DNA of 64,000 nucleotides. It comes from Symsagittifera roscoffensis. Its lineage: Eukaryota > Xenacoelomorpha > Acoela > Convolutidae. Of the stretch, positions 53,901-64,000 are shown piece after piece (the first letter of the stretch is position 1; every line of letters begins with the position of its first letter). Below the pieces are notes generated by a model. The model saw nothing but the letters and a program-made list of their open reading frames with translations, ran no database searches and was not told the DNA's origin. Both the position numbers and the translations under genes were made by a program. The stretch spans positions 22,159,029 through 22,223,028 of the forward strand of contig NC_087068.1 in the NCBI RefSeq assembly GCF_963678635.1. Reading direction: 5' to 3'.

Positions 53901-56900
53901 AAGTTGGACGGGTTTCTTTCAACTGGTTCAAAAATTTTTGTCGAAATCGTTGGCTCTTTTTTTTTGGGGGGGGGGGGGGGTTAGGAAAAAGAGCCAAATC
54001 GTTCTTTGTCCAAATTTTCAAAAGTAGCCTCATGGGTGTGTTTATTTTTGTTCTCTATAATATTAGTAACTTGCAAATTTGTAATAAATCGACATTTTCT
54101 AGATGGTTCCACGCAATCATAACATTGGGCTTTTTTGGTTTTACTGTTCTTCTTAAAGCTGTAGCCATCAACAACCAAATTAGTACCGCCTCTTGTTTTT
54201 GACGGAACAATGCTGAACTCGCCTATTTTAAACGTATAATTAAGACTGTATATTAAAAGTTTAATTAAGACTATATTATTTCAAACTGCGATATTATGAT
54301 GCAGTTCATTCAAGTTTCGATGGCCAAAGTTAACGCTTCTTTTTTTTGAATATTTGTCGTTACACTTAGTAAATGGAAAGGAAGAATAAACTTTTGCCAT
54401 CGATTTTTGATTATCAAGACCACATGGTCTAGTGGTTAAGCGTTTGTCTCGAAAAGTTGTAGATTATTTCCGCGTAGGTTGAAATCCAGCTCTCTACTTT
54501 TTATTTTTGAGAATTATGATTTGAAGTTTATGCTAGTTGATACATTTTCTTGTTCTCAAATTTTCAAAATTAGCATCATGGGTGTGTTTTTTTGTTCTCT
54601 ATAATATTAGTAACTTCCAAATTTGTAATAAATCGACATTTTCTAGATGGTTCCACGCAATCATAACATTGGGCTTTTTTGGTTTTACTGTTCTTCTTAA
54701 AGCTGTAGCCATCAACAACCAAATTAGTACCGCCTCTTGTTTTTGACGGAACACTGCTGAACTCGCCTATATTAAACGTATAATTAAGACTGTATTTTAA
54801 AAGTTTAAATAAGACTGTATATTATTTCAAACTGCGATATTATGATGCAGTTCGTTCAAGCTTTGATGGCCAAAGTTAACGCTTCTTTTTTTTGAATATT
54901 TGTCGTTACACTTAGTAAATGGAAAGGAAGAATAAACTTTTGCCATCGATTTTTGATTATCAAGGCCGCATGGTCTAGTGGTTAAGCGTTTGTCTCGAAA
55001 AAATGTAGATTATTTCCGCGTAGGTTGAAATCCAGCTCTCTACTTTTTATTTTTGAGAATTATGATTTGAAGTTTATGCTAGTTGATACCTTTTCTTGTT
55101 CTCAAATTTTCAAAATTAGCATCATGGGTGTGTTTATTTTTGTTCTCTATAATATTAGTAACTTGCAAATTTGTAATAATTCGACATTTTCTAGATGGTT
55201 CCACGCAATCATAACATTGGGCTTTTTTGGTTTTACTGTTCTTCTTAAAGCTGTAGCCATCAACAACTAAATTAGTACCGCCTCTTGTTTTGACGGAACA
55301 ATGCTGAACTCGCCTATATTAAACGTATAATTAAGACTGTATTTTAAAAGTTTAATTAAGACTGTATATTATTTCAAACTGCGATATTATGATGCAGTTC
55401 CTTCAAGTTTTGATGGCCAAAGTTAACGCTTCTTTTTTTTTGAATATTTGTCGTTACACTTAGTAAATGGAAAGGAAGAATAAACTTTTGCCATCGATTT
55501 TTGATTATCAAGACCGCATGGTCTAGTGGTTAAGCGTTTGTCTCGAAAAGTTGTAGATTATTTCCGTGTAGGTTGAAATCCAGCTCTCTACTTTTTATTT
55601 TTGAGAATTATGATTTGAAGTTTATGCTAGTTGATACATTTTCTTGTTCTCAAATTTTCAAAATTAGCATCATGGGTGTGTTTATTTTTGTTCTCTATAA
55701 TATTAGTAACTTGCAAATTTGTAATAAATCGACATTTTCTAGATGGTTCCACGCAATCATAACATTGGGCTTTTTCGGTTTTACTGTTCTTCTTAAAGCT
55801 GTAGCCATCAACAACCAAATTAGTACCGCCTCTGGTTTTCGACGGAACAATGCTGAACTCGCCTATATTAAACGTATAATTAAGACTGTATATTAAAAAT
55901 TTAATTAAGACTGTATATTATTTCAAACTGCGATATTATGATGCAGTTCATTCAAGTTTCGATGGCCAAAGTTAACGCTTCTTTTTTTGAATATTTGTCG
56001 TTACACTTAGTAAATGGAAAGGAAGAATAAACTTTTGCCATCGATTTTTGATTATCAAGACCGCATGGTCTAGTGGTTAAGCGTTTGTATCGAAAAGTTG
56101 TAGATTATTTCCGCGTAGGTTGAAATCCAGCTCTCTACTTTTTATTTTTGAGAATTATGATTTGAAGTTTATGCTAGTTGATACATTTTCTTGTTCTCAA
56201 ATTTTCAAAATTAGCATCATGGGTTTGTTTATTTTTGTTCTCTATAATATTAGTAATTTGCAAATTTGTAATAAATCGACATTTTCTAGATGGTTCCACG
56301 CAATCATAACATTGGGCTTTTTTGATTTTACTGTTCTTAAAGCTGTAGCCATCAACAACCAAATTAGTACCGCCTCTTGTTTTTGACGGAACAATGCTGA
56401 ACTCGCCTATATTAAACGTATAATTAAGACTGTATATTAAAAGTTTAATTAAGACTATATTATTTCAAACTGCGATATTATGATGCAGTTCATTCAAGTT
56501 TCGATGGCCAAAGTTAACGCTTCTTTTTTTTGAATATTTGTCGTTACACTTAGTAAATGGAAAGGAAGAATATACTTTTGCCATCGATTTTTGATTATCA
56601 AGACCGCATGGTCTAGTGGTTAAGCGTTTGTCTCGAAAAGTTGTAGATTATTTCCGCGTAGGTTGAAATCCAGCTCTCTACTTTTTATTTTTGAGGATTA
56701 TGGTTTGAAGTTCATGCTAGTTGATACATTTTCTTGTTCTCAAATTTTTTTGGTGGTCGAGCTTCATGCTAGTCAAGCGGTCACCCAAGGGCCTACCAAT
56801 GGGGAGTTTCAGTAAAAAAAACAAATTTCTGTAATGCCATTTCAAGCAAAATCTTGATTTTCTGTAAATTTTGTTGATTATATGATGAATTTGATCTAAT

Positions 56901-58872
56901 ATCGACTTCGTCTTTAAAAGAAAGCGGACCAAGTGAACAATTTCCCTTTATATCAATTTATTTGGGGCAGTAAGTTCACTTGGTTAAGAGTAATTTTTTT
57001 CCAATCAGATTTGAGCATAGTACATGCAGTCCTGACGTCTTGAATTTGCCATTTACTTTTATGGGGGAGATTGTTCACTTGGTTTCGGCTATCATAGAGC
57101 TCGACTAATATAAAACTTTAAAATTGAAAAATGCATCGACCAGTATAAAAATCCAAATAGAAAACTCAAACAAGTCCCATGCTCTCGCAAGTGAACCATA
57201 CACCGGCAAAATTAAACCTATGCACAAAATATGGATCCAACATCAGGGGCGGATCTAGGATTTTTTGGAGGGGGGGGGGGGTGGGTACTTTTTTAGGCAC
57301 TTTTTGAAAAATGTTGACAAAAAAATCGCGTTTTTTTTGGCGCGCGCTCCCCCTCAAAGTTAGTATATATTGGCGCCAAAGGCGCCTTTAGAAAAATTTT
57401 AGGGTCGGTCGGCAAAAAATGGATTTCTTAAAAAGTACCAAAGGGGGGACCCTTTGGGTCGGCAGGGGGTCGAATCCCTGAGGGGGGGGGGGGGGGGCGT
57501 CCGCCCCCCATAAATCCGCCCCTGTCCAACATACAATTCCAGGATCTCTTTAACTCTATTCGCCCTCGGGTACCTAGTAACGAAAATCCCCCTGTAAAGA
57601 TTTAATTCAACGGTAAAGCATTTAATAGTTTAAAACCCAGACCCCCACTCCAACCCCACCCCCAACCCCCCCCCCCCCCCCCCCCCTCCCAAGTGACGTA
57701 CCGTAGAATACCCCCCTTAGCCCATTTGTAATTTGAAAATCATTTCTGTATAAAATATAAAATATGCATTTCGAACGATCCCACTAATTACATTTGACCA
57801 ACTTTACATATGTTAACTTTGCCTTCAGTTCGAATTTCCGGCCAATCGGAATAGAGCGTTTTACATGCAGCGCTTAGTATATTTAATTTACATTGATAGC
57901 TGGGGTGGAGGATCTTAACTTGGTATAATGGGGGATGTTAATTTGATCGATCAAATTTGTGTTAATCCGCCCCTATAAAGAAATAGGATCAAGTTAACAT
58001 TTCCCCCCCCCCCCCCCCCTAGTAGACCAAGTTAAAATCCTCCATTCCAGCGCTTAAGTTAAATTAAATTTGCTATGCGCTGCATGTAAAATGCTCGATT
58101 CTGATTGGCTGAAAATTCCCACTTAGAACCAAGTTAACATCCTCCCCCCTAAACTTGTTTAGGGGGGAGGATGTTAACTTGGTCCAAGAAAAACCTTAAA
58201 TTGGCTTCATTTTAAGAATTCAAACTCTTTCTTGAGAGGGAATTTTTTTGGGAGGATCGAGGGGAAAGGTTGTATGTTAGGGGGGATGGGCGTATGATTG
58301 TTATGTTGATCCATTCATTTTGCTAGTTGATTGCTTAATTTCTCATTTGCTCAATTTTTTTCCTCAGAAAAGCAAATTTGGTTCAAATTGAACGGATTTA
58401 TAGGCGGATAATCAACAAACCGCCATATCTTGAAGCCGAAATTGCATGAGAGTTACTTAAATTACTTCAAAATTACCAGCAATTGCACCACAACAAGGAC
58501 AATCTGCTGTTATATTGCATAACAATATTTATTTTCGGCTTGTTCGAATTGTAATCCTATTTTCGGTCTGTTGGCCCTTCGGCTTGTTGGCCTACCACCG
58601 GATTATGATTGTTGTTTTGTGTTTCTGAGAAATAAAGCTATCAAATTTGTGCTAGTCAATACATTTTCATGTTTTCAAACTTTTATGCTAGTGAGATTTA
58701 TGCTAGTCGAGAGGTCACCGTTTCAGCCTTTAAGCTCAGAAATTTAATCGTAGTCGTCTGACAACAATAAATCAGAGTATGTTTCTGCAGGTACATGCAT
58801 GAGTCTGGTGTGCCGGATGAGACATGTAACAATTACAAAGCAGTGGACCAAGAGTGCAGCGACTTCACTCGG
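50944..58872 (+). CDS. CTSZ: Cathepsin Z (X)-like papain-family protease, first three coding exons (partial)
   Basis: Cathepsin Z is a lysosomal C1A carboxypeptidase. Coding exons are 50944-51278, 51640-51780 and 58791-58872. The junction phases fit (2, 2, then 0) and all introns are GT-AG. Exon 1 encodes a hydrophobic signal-like start, a short propeptide, the mature start FDWRN (74-78), the family-specific mini-loop HIP (92-94) and the active-site region [10 protein letters not shown] with the predicted nucleophile Cys100. Exon 2 gives [15 protein letters not shown], the usual block after the nucleophile. Exon 3 gives [11 protein letters not shown], a cathepsin Z hallmark. The catalytic His and Asn exons are not found before the window ends. 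Two oddities: the residue between the two active-site cysteines is Pro where CGSCW is usual, and the propeptide has no cysteine, whereas the known human propeptide does. The second intron is 7 kb of repeats. The family call is firm; completeness is unknown. Confidence 0.88.
51781..54012. other. Cathepsin intron 2, first part
   Basis: There is no coding frame. The stretch 52380-52680 contains three variants of GCAAGTGTTTTTCTTTG(T/C)AG-like phrases and TTTGTTTTTCGGCTCAAC, suggesting an old dispersed or tandem repeat. A 15-base G-run ends at about 53980, just before the satellite array. Confidence 0.55.
54013..54205 (-). pseudogene. FLYWCH-type zinc finger remnant (first of five)
   Basis: The frame reads [50 protein letters not shown]. 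It keeps the RGG-x-LVxDGYxF start, the C-x2-C/C spacing and the HxH end of a FLYWCH domain, but the aromatic YW before the first Cys is Tyr-Asp. Such domains bind DNA and are often spread by MULE-type transposons. The same frame is present in the other four units, with a deletion at 54584 in unit 2 and at 56333 in unit 5. The first copy differs at the end ([16 protein letters not shown]). Confidence 0.65.
54418..56674 (+). repeat. tRNA-like segment (SINE head), five copies
   Basis: In every satellite unit GACCGCATGGTCTAGTGGTT then AAGCG has a Pol III A box, and GGTTGAAATCC about 40 bases later is a B box. The A boxes start at 54425, 54971, 55519, 56066 and 56609. The T stem can pair for four of five bases, but the acceptor stem (GACCGCA against TCTCTAC) cannot, so these are tRNA-derived and not functional tRNA genes. 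They could still drive Pol III transcription of the satellite. Confidence 0.7.
56928..57083. mobile_element. 156-bp MITE with ACCAAGTGAACAAT terminal inverted repeats
   Basis: The left end ACCAAGTGAACAAT pairs with the right end ATTGTTCACTTGGT. The interior has CCAATCAGATTTGAGC and GTACATGCAG, shared in modified form with 57780-58200 and 58953-59110. A target duplication is not clear. Confidence 0.7.
57244..57524. mobile_element. 281-bp hAT-type MITE with 8-bp target duplication
   Basis: It begins CAGGGGCGGATCTAGGAT and ends ATAAATCCGCCCCTG, which are terminal inverted repeats. It is flanked on both sides by TCCAACAT (57236-57243 and 57525-57532), a perfect 8-bp target-site duplication as made by hAT transposases. 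The interior is G-rich, with no coding capacity. A truncated relative lies at 61623. Confidence 0.9.
57740..58200. mobile_element. Cluster of MITE copies (ACCAAGTTAACATCCTCCCC ends)
   Basis: Several ends of the same family (GGAGGATCTTAACTTGG at 57907, GACCAAGTTAAAATCCTCC at 58024, ACCAAGTTAACATCCTCC at 58128 and its mirror at 58157) surround interiors with TTTACATGCAGCGC and ATTCTGATTGGCTGAAAA. Poly-C runs of 15-20 bases (57668 and 58004) are the expanded C-rich parts of the terminal repeats. It is probably two or three nested copies. Confidence 0.65.
58128..58183. repeat. 56-bp perfect palindrome
   Basis: Two 27-base arms, starting ACCAAGTTAACATCCTCC and ending GGATGTTAACTTGGT, are perfect inverted copies separated by TT. 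They are two terminal repeats of the MITE family joined head to head. Confidence 0.92.
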
Positions 58873-58952
58873 GTGAGAATAGATTACAACAAGAAGAGAA
58901 ATGGTTAAAGTCGTCTTTTTCGGCCCATGTGAACAATCTCCCCCCTTAATAG

Positions 58953-59110
58953 ACCAAGTGAACAATCTCCCCCCTAAAATTTAATGGCAAATTCAAGTCG
59001 TAAGGCCTGTATGTGCTATGTTAAAATCTGATTGGCTGAAAAAATATTACTTTAAACCAATTGAGCTCTCTACCCCCTAAAATGATTTGGAGGGGAGATT
59101 GTTCACTTGT
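58953..59110. mobile_element. 158-bp MITE with ACCAAGTGAACAATCTCCCC ends
   Basis: The left end ACCAAGTGAACAATCTCCCC mirrors the right end GGGGAGATTGTTCACTTG. The interior includes AATCTGATTGGCTGAAAA. A partial extra end lies just before it at 58927. It sits about 80 bp after cathepsin exon 3. It has the same family and length class as 56928-57083. Confidence 0.75.
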
Positions 59111-61160
59111 TCCTCCTTTTCTAAGTCATGTTAATGATTTCTCAAGGGGTGTAGCGCTAAGCATGTTAGACTATAAGCGTGCGCTAATTGCGCTTTAAAT
59201 AGAAGTTCTTTCAATCGAAAAAAGGCTTATTTTTTCATTTTGTGTTTAAACTCATTTATTAGCTGAGTGCATTAAAATTTTAATTTTTGCCTAGTTAAAC
59301 ACATGACGAAACGCACGACAATTGACATGACAAATATCAGTGAACAAATCTTGAATAAGCGAGCAAGTCAACTGCAATCTTGGGATGCTAAGATGCACAC
59401 ATAGTGTAGAATTGGTTATTCTACTGTATTGTATGCCATGGTAACCTAAGCGTTAGACTGATTAGTCATTAAGTTAAGTAGTACAGCACACAAAGGGTCG
59501 AGCTCAAAATAGTTCAAGTTTGGAAGAATTCGTCACTCTATGCCAGAAAATTTAAAAAAAAACAACAAAACCGGCGAACCCAAAGAAAGCTAATGTTCTT
59601 AAACTCAGAGGGGAGGTACCAGAGATGATTTGACTCCTGCATACGAAAAACGGGACTTCTGAGACCCATGGGGGGCAAGTGATAACGGTCCCGGGAAATG
59701 TAATTGGCCCTATCAGAACTCGGCAGCTAGCGGCATTTTTTGGCTCAAATTTTAGTATTTTGAAGGCCTATTTGAGGGAAGCTTAAGCTTACAACCTCAG
59801 ACTCCCAGAACCCCACTTCCGGTTTTTTGCCCTCAGAAAGCAAAAAATAGACCTCTGGTGAGTACAACGCATCCGGCGACTCCTTCTGGTGTTAATGCCC
59901 ATTTCCAGGGAAAAAGGATAATAGACCTTGGAAACTTAGAAAGTATTAATGGGATATGTATGAAACTTGGTAAGCAGGACGCGCATGGGATTCTGAACCT
60001 GTCCGAGAAGGTTTGACCCCGGATGATCCCTAGGTCACCCCACTTTATTTTGACCTTTGGGCGTTTTTTCCCCAAAATTGCATAGAAAAGCCCGGAATTA
60101 AAACCGGAAAGTGGCGTATTTCCCAGCCCAACCACTAGAAATAGGAATTGTTCACCTTAACAACAATTGGGAGGAAACTTATATATTGGGAACTAAAGCG
60201 GAAGCTGATAGCGATACAGTTTTACACTGCAACCTTGGGGTAGTAAAATTAATTCAAAGAAGACTTATTAAAAGTTGGGTTCAGCTTATATGATCTATAA
60301 ATAGCAATTCAACTAAACTAAAGAAAAGTAGTTCCTGAGGAAATTGGCAGTTATAGGAGCGCAGCGTGTGAATAAAAACTCCTGAATAGTATGAACGGAC
60401 CAGGAATTTACTTGACTCACCGGATGTGACTTTTTGGTTTAATTTGACCCTAATAGACGAACTACGTTCCCCTGACAGCTAGAAAGACGGGATTGGAATA
60501 GAGTATAGATGGAAAGTTTAGATGCTTAAAAAGAATTAGGTACCCATGAAAAGTGTCTCTCCATAAACTCGGGATGTCGGAACGTTAAAGACATTTAAAG
60601 TCGATATTTAAGGTCATGACATCGGGAGACTCACTGAATAAACATAGCATGGTTTAGAGGTTGAGTTGAACTAGAGGGCTGAAGTTCACTGAGGTTAAAA
60701 TTTAATTGATTAGGACTGTGTGAAAATTGTTTGCTTGGTTGACTTGTGACACCTACCGCATACTGGGTATCTAATAAGCGTGAAAAGGTTTATAAAAGAA
60801 ACCAAACTTGGCACGTGACAGTGTTGACAGGGGGAGGGAAGTAGTCATAAAGCATGTGCAAATGAGTAATATAAGCGGAAGCCGGGACTGATAGGGAAAG
60901 GCGTGACTCAACTAATTTTAAGTGTAAAGGCTGATAAGGAACTGGAGGGTAAAGGAGAGCCTTCAAGAGTCAGCATAATTATTGCTAGTGAGTCGAATAG
61001 TTTGTTCTCGGAGTAAGAGAACAATTATAGCAGAGTCAGTAGTTGTTTGTTTCTCATCAGAGTGAGAACAGTGATTCTTGAAGCTAACGAAGACAGTTAA
61101 TGTACCTCAAAGGAATAGTAGCCCGTAGAGTTATTATGTTACTGTGTGTAGTAATTGTTT
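59111..61160. other. Unassigned intron/intergenic DNA
   Basis: Less AT-rich than other spacers, but I see no supported gene. A minus-strand frame of 100 codons at 59833-60135 has no motif and no splice context. The next cathepsin exon (after phase 0) was not found here. Confidence 0.4.
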
Positions 61161-61172
61161 AATTAGGATTCT

Positions 61173-61178
61173 CTAGAG

Positions 61179-61221
<43 letters not shown>
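61173..61221. repeat. Compound microsatellite (AC)n(AG)n
   Basis: Nine AC-type dinucleotides run directly into about fifteen AG dinucleotides. A second AG run of 12 is at 61556-61581, followed by seven A. Confidence 0.95.
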
Positions 61222-61224
<3 letters not shown>

Positions 61225-61622
61225 TCGTTTAATGGAGCCAGTTGAAAGTTAAATTGCAATTAGAAAATTGTGCTGATAAATCGTCGACCCTTTCTTGTTG
61301 ATCAGAATGTTAGATCATATCCTGACCACTAAGAGCCATCTGTATTTGGACTTATAGTTTTTCAATTTAATTATCATGGAAACTGTTGCAATTGTTTTGA
61401 GTAGACGAGACAATCTTAAGAGCAGTACACAACAAGGGGGCAAGCAACATAAAACAGTATAGAATAGTTGCCGCCAATTTAACCTTTTCCGAATTGTAGA
61501 TAGTAGTTGCCGCCCCGCTGACTTCACTACCCAAGGGACCAATTTGCGGTGTCGTTACGAGAGAGAGAGAGAGAGAGAGAAAAAAAACAAATCTAGAGTA
61601 GCAATCCCCTAAAAATACACAC

Positions 61623-61985
61623 AGGGACGGATCTAGGATTTTCTGGAGGGTGAGCGGATTATTAAAAAATGTTGTCGAACTTTTTTTTAGTTCGATCAAA
61701 CTGATTTTCCGAGCTCTCGCAAAGCACTAAAAAGGCCAAATTTTCTGCGCCGCAGGCAAAGTTGCAAAAAACAGGCCAAAATGGCGTTTTTAGGCATCTT
61801 TTGAAAACATTTGACCAAAAAGTGCTTTTTATAGCGCGCGCTCCCCTTCAAAGTTAGTGTGTATTCCCACCGAAGGCGTCTTTGAAAAATTTTAGGGTCA
61901 GTCAGCCAAAAATGGAGATCTCAAAAAAGTACAAAGGGGGGTCGAGTTCCTTTGCGTCGGCAGGGGTTCAAATACCTGAGGCGAA
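61623..61985. mobile_element. Truncated relative of the hAT-type MITE
   Basis: It starts CAGGGACGGATCTAGGATTT and shares the interior of 57244-57524 (GCGCGCGCTCCCC, AAAATTTTAGGGTC, GGGGTCGA, TCAAATACCTGAGG), with about 80 extra internal bases. The right terminal repeat is missing after 61985, so it cannot be mobilised by itself. Confidence 0.8.
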
Positions 61986-62884
61986 TACGAATGTTGACGA
62001 CTAAGTCTAATTCATCAAATTGCCACGTGGTAGCATGGCTCTCAAATCACACCACGCACTAAAACCGACACTAATTTGGAGAAAAAAAAACTTCGTTTTT
62101 CGTTATTTTTATGAATATGGTCGGAGCGCTCTTTGAGACTTGCACAGCAACCTGCTATCCTTGTTCCACTTGCGGTTGCTTGTAAAGCTTACTTGTAATC
62201 GGGAACTTAACTTTTTTCCCGTAAGCATCTTTTTTTTGCAAATCTGTAAGAAATGAATCTTGCTGTGTTTTGGAACCTCAACAAAATTCAGGCTCCTTAC
62301 ACATACCCTAGAGGTAAATTACACGTCTTAGAAACTCAAGGTCTCGGATTTGATTTTTGAACAGACCTTGTTTTTGTGCGATGTGTAGAATTTGATATTT
62401 TTTATGAAAAACTTGGTTTGCCGAGCTATTTTTTGTCTATTGTTTCTTGTATTTAGAGCAGTTTTAACTATAAATGAAAGTTTTCCCATAGTTTATAACA
62501 TTGCTGTTTTCGATTATGATCGATTATCCGTTTTTGTGTTTTAATGGTGAAATATGTTTGACTGGTGCTGTTTTGAAAAACGAAAACAGGTTTTTATTCT
62601 TTTTGTGTTCCACGAGGAATGGGATCTGATAACATCAAGCATCAAACTTTTCGGTGAAAAAATTTTGTTTTCGACTCAACTGACGTCTAATTTAAAGTTT
62701 TCGGCTGAGTTGTCGCTAGGCAAAATTTTTGAATGCTTCTCAACTGCACTAATTGTATTTCTTGACTCTTTTCTCAGGTGTATGCAATTTTTGCTAATGC
62801 AGTTTAATTTTTTTGTTCTACTTACGTGCTTCAGTCCTATTTTTTGTGCCGTGTATGCGTTAAATTCTACCTTCAATGCCATTT

Positions 62885-64000
62885 GCAGGTTAAGTTTGCA
62901 GGGCTTGAAATTGATCACATAGTTTGTAGTGATTTTAACGTAAATTTTCTGTTAAACTCGACAAAGCGGAAAAAATTGAGGATATTATGATAGGAAATGG
63001 CATGTTAGAAAACAAAATGAGCTGCCTCCCAACAAGAGTGTCAGAACGTAGTAGCACTTTGATTGACTTATTTTTCTGTACATCAAGTTTTTCAACCGAA
63101 ACCATCAAAAATTCAGTGTCTGATCATTTTGGTGTTCAGTTTTTTTTTAATTTTCTGGAAAAGGACGTTTTTACTAAAAAACTTTCGCTAGAAACTGGAA
63201 CAAGTTGAAAAAAAGGGATAAAAGTGAGAAGTTAAGTTTTTATTTGGAACATGAGATTGGCAAATGTATGCAGTTATGGAATCCCGAAGACCCTCAAATG
63301 TCTTCTAGGAGTTTAGAAAAAATAAATTCGATCCTTATGAAGGCAACTGATACTTTTTTTCCAAAGCGTTTACTAGTACAATCAGAAAGACATCCATGGA
63401 TTGACAATGAAGTAAAAAATGCAGCAGCAAAAAAGCGACGGTTACGACAAGAGTTTTTGAATATTAAAACAACGGATGCCCGGAAAAATATAGTTTTCAA
63501 AATAAAACTGTCAAAAGCCTAATCATCCGTAAAAAAAAAAATACTATCAAAATAAACTAATGCTTGAGTCTAATTGTAAAACGAAAACATTTTTTCGAAA
63601 CTTTTAAGGAAATGAGTGGAAAAAGAAAAAATTCTAAATCTTTAAATCTATCTAACGGGGACGCTAAGCATTTTAACGAATACTTCGCAAATATTGGCGC
63701 CAGACTTACACAGAGCAAACCAAACTGCATGGAAAAAAAATGTTATACGTCAGCAGCAATCGTTGTTTTTGAAAAAAACTGATTTAATTGAAGTCATTGA
63801 AGTCATCGAAAGTTTAAAAAATAAATATAGTACAGATTGCTATGATATCAACACTGTTCTCGTCAAGCTATTAAAAACTATACTAGCAGGCCCTTTGACT
63901 GAAATTTTTAATGACTGCCTAACCTGGGGAATCTATCCAAATTGTTCAAAAAATTGCAAAAATTGTACCAATTTTCAAGGAGGGAGACATCGATGACCCC
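62885..64000 (+). mobile_element. APE-type non-LTR retrotransposon fragment (endonuclease end, linker, RT start)
   Basis: In successive frames the sequence gives IVCSDFNVNFL (the GDFN-like block of an APE endonuclease), SSTLIDLFFCTSS and VSDHFGVQF (the SDH block). A linker follows at 63205-63522 (FPKRLLVQSERHPWIDNEVK), then DGDAKHFNEYFANIGARL-type and LLKTILAGPLTEIFNDCL, GIYPNC from the start of the reverse transcriptase, where KIVPIFKEGDIDDP runs off the window in another frame. At least four frameshifts are present. This order and these phrases are typical of CR1/Jockey-like elements. The 5' end is missing. Confidence 0.85.

Larger units (their letters stand above)
54013..56739. repeat. 545-bp satellite, five units, with FLYWCH and tRNA-like segments
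   Basis: Five head-to-tail units start CAAATTTTCAAAATTAGC at 54013, 54557, 55103, 55650 and 56197, with spacing 543-548 bp and about 97% identity. Each unit holds a minus-strand reading frame like a FLYWCH zinc finger, then AT-rich DNA, then a plus-strand tRNA-like segment with A and B boxes. The array lies in intron 2 of the cathepsin gene. The plus-strand ORFs ([10 protein letters not shown]...) are repeat by-products. Confidence 0.93.

Noticed and set aside
54418-56674. Five functional tRNA genes
   Set aside because: A and B boxes are present, but the acceptor stem cannot pair and the T loop is GGTTGAAATCC; best seen as a tRNA-derived SINE head in a satellite.
59833-60135. 100-codon minus-strand ORF
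   Set aside because: No motif, no splice or start context and no repeat elsewhere in the window; chance length is plausible.
62554-62922. 122-codon ORF as the start of the non-LTR element
   Set aside because: Phe/Leu-rich composition typical of T-rich DNA and no endonuclease motif; the first clear motif (CSDFN) is in a different frame at about 62930.

Overview
The window is metazoan nuclear DNA, most likely from an invertebrate. It has interrupted genes with GT-AG introns, animal gene families (an FHOD formin, PRPF4, ribosomal protein eL36, a cathepsin Z), AT-rich non-coding DNA and many retroelements. The phylum cannot be fixed from the sequence. Polypyrimidine-AG splice acceptors lie 5 to 21 bases upstream of the start codons of four of the five recognised host genes, and a weaker AG precedes the fifth. 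Several genes sit close together on the same strand. This suggests spliced-leader trans-splicing or very short 5' UTR exons, and possibly operon-like transcription.

Layout. (1) 1-11.3 kb, minus strand: two decayed, overlapping copies of a very large polyprotein ORF. Its parts are a coiled coil, an SGNH/GDSL-type hydrolase domain, a second GxND-containing domain and a long unrecognised tail. (2) 11.9-23.8 kb, minus strand: a decayed Ty3/gypsy-type gag-pol. It has gag with two zinc knuckles, an aspartic protease, reverse transcriptase, RNase H, an acidic linker, integrase with a GPY-like end, and a macro-domain-like C-terminus. Its gag-protease part has been copied more than once and re-joined. 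The polyprotein of region 1 lies directly downstream in the same orientation and may be the second ORF of the same element. (3) 23.6-34.7 kb: a near-identical 5.5-kb tandem duplication. It carries the start of gag, a minisatellite of small hairpins, non-coding retroelement DNA, the polyprotein 3' end and the first coding exon of a host gene resembling MPLKIP. (4) 34.7-39.0 kb: AT-rich intron with a degenerate tandem repeat. (5) 39.0-50.0 kb, plus strand: the host gene block, with the last exon of the MPLKIP-like gene, an intronless FHOD-type formin, PRPF4 in three coding exons and RPL36 in two. (6) 50.9-58.9 kb, plus strand: the first three coding exons of a cathepsin Z-like protease. Its second intron (7 kb) is filled by a 545-bp satellite carrying FLYWCH zinc-finger and tRNA-like sequence, and by MITEs. 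(7) 59-64 kb: more MITE and simple repeats, then a frameshifted APE-type non-LTR retrotransposon that runs off the end.

The host genes are housekeeping functions (splicing, translation, actin assembly, lysosomal proteolysis) with no obvious shared pathway. The most unusual parts are the SGNH polyprotein beside a gypsy element, the hairpin minisatellite, the exon-bearing tandem duplication, and a strong excess of the hexamer CTTGAG/CTCAAG across the retroelement DNA.
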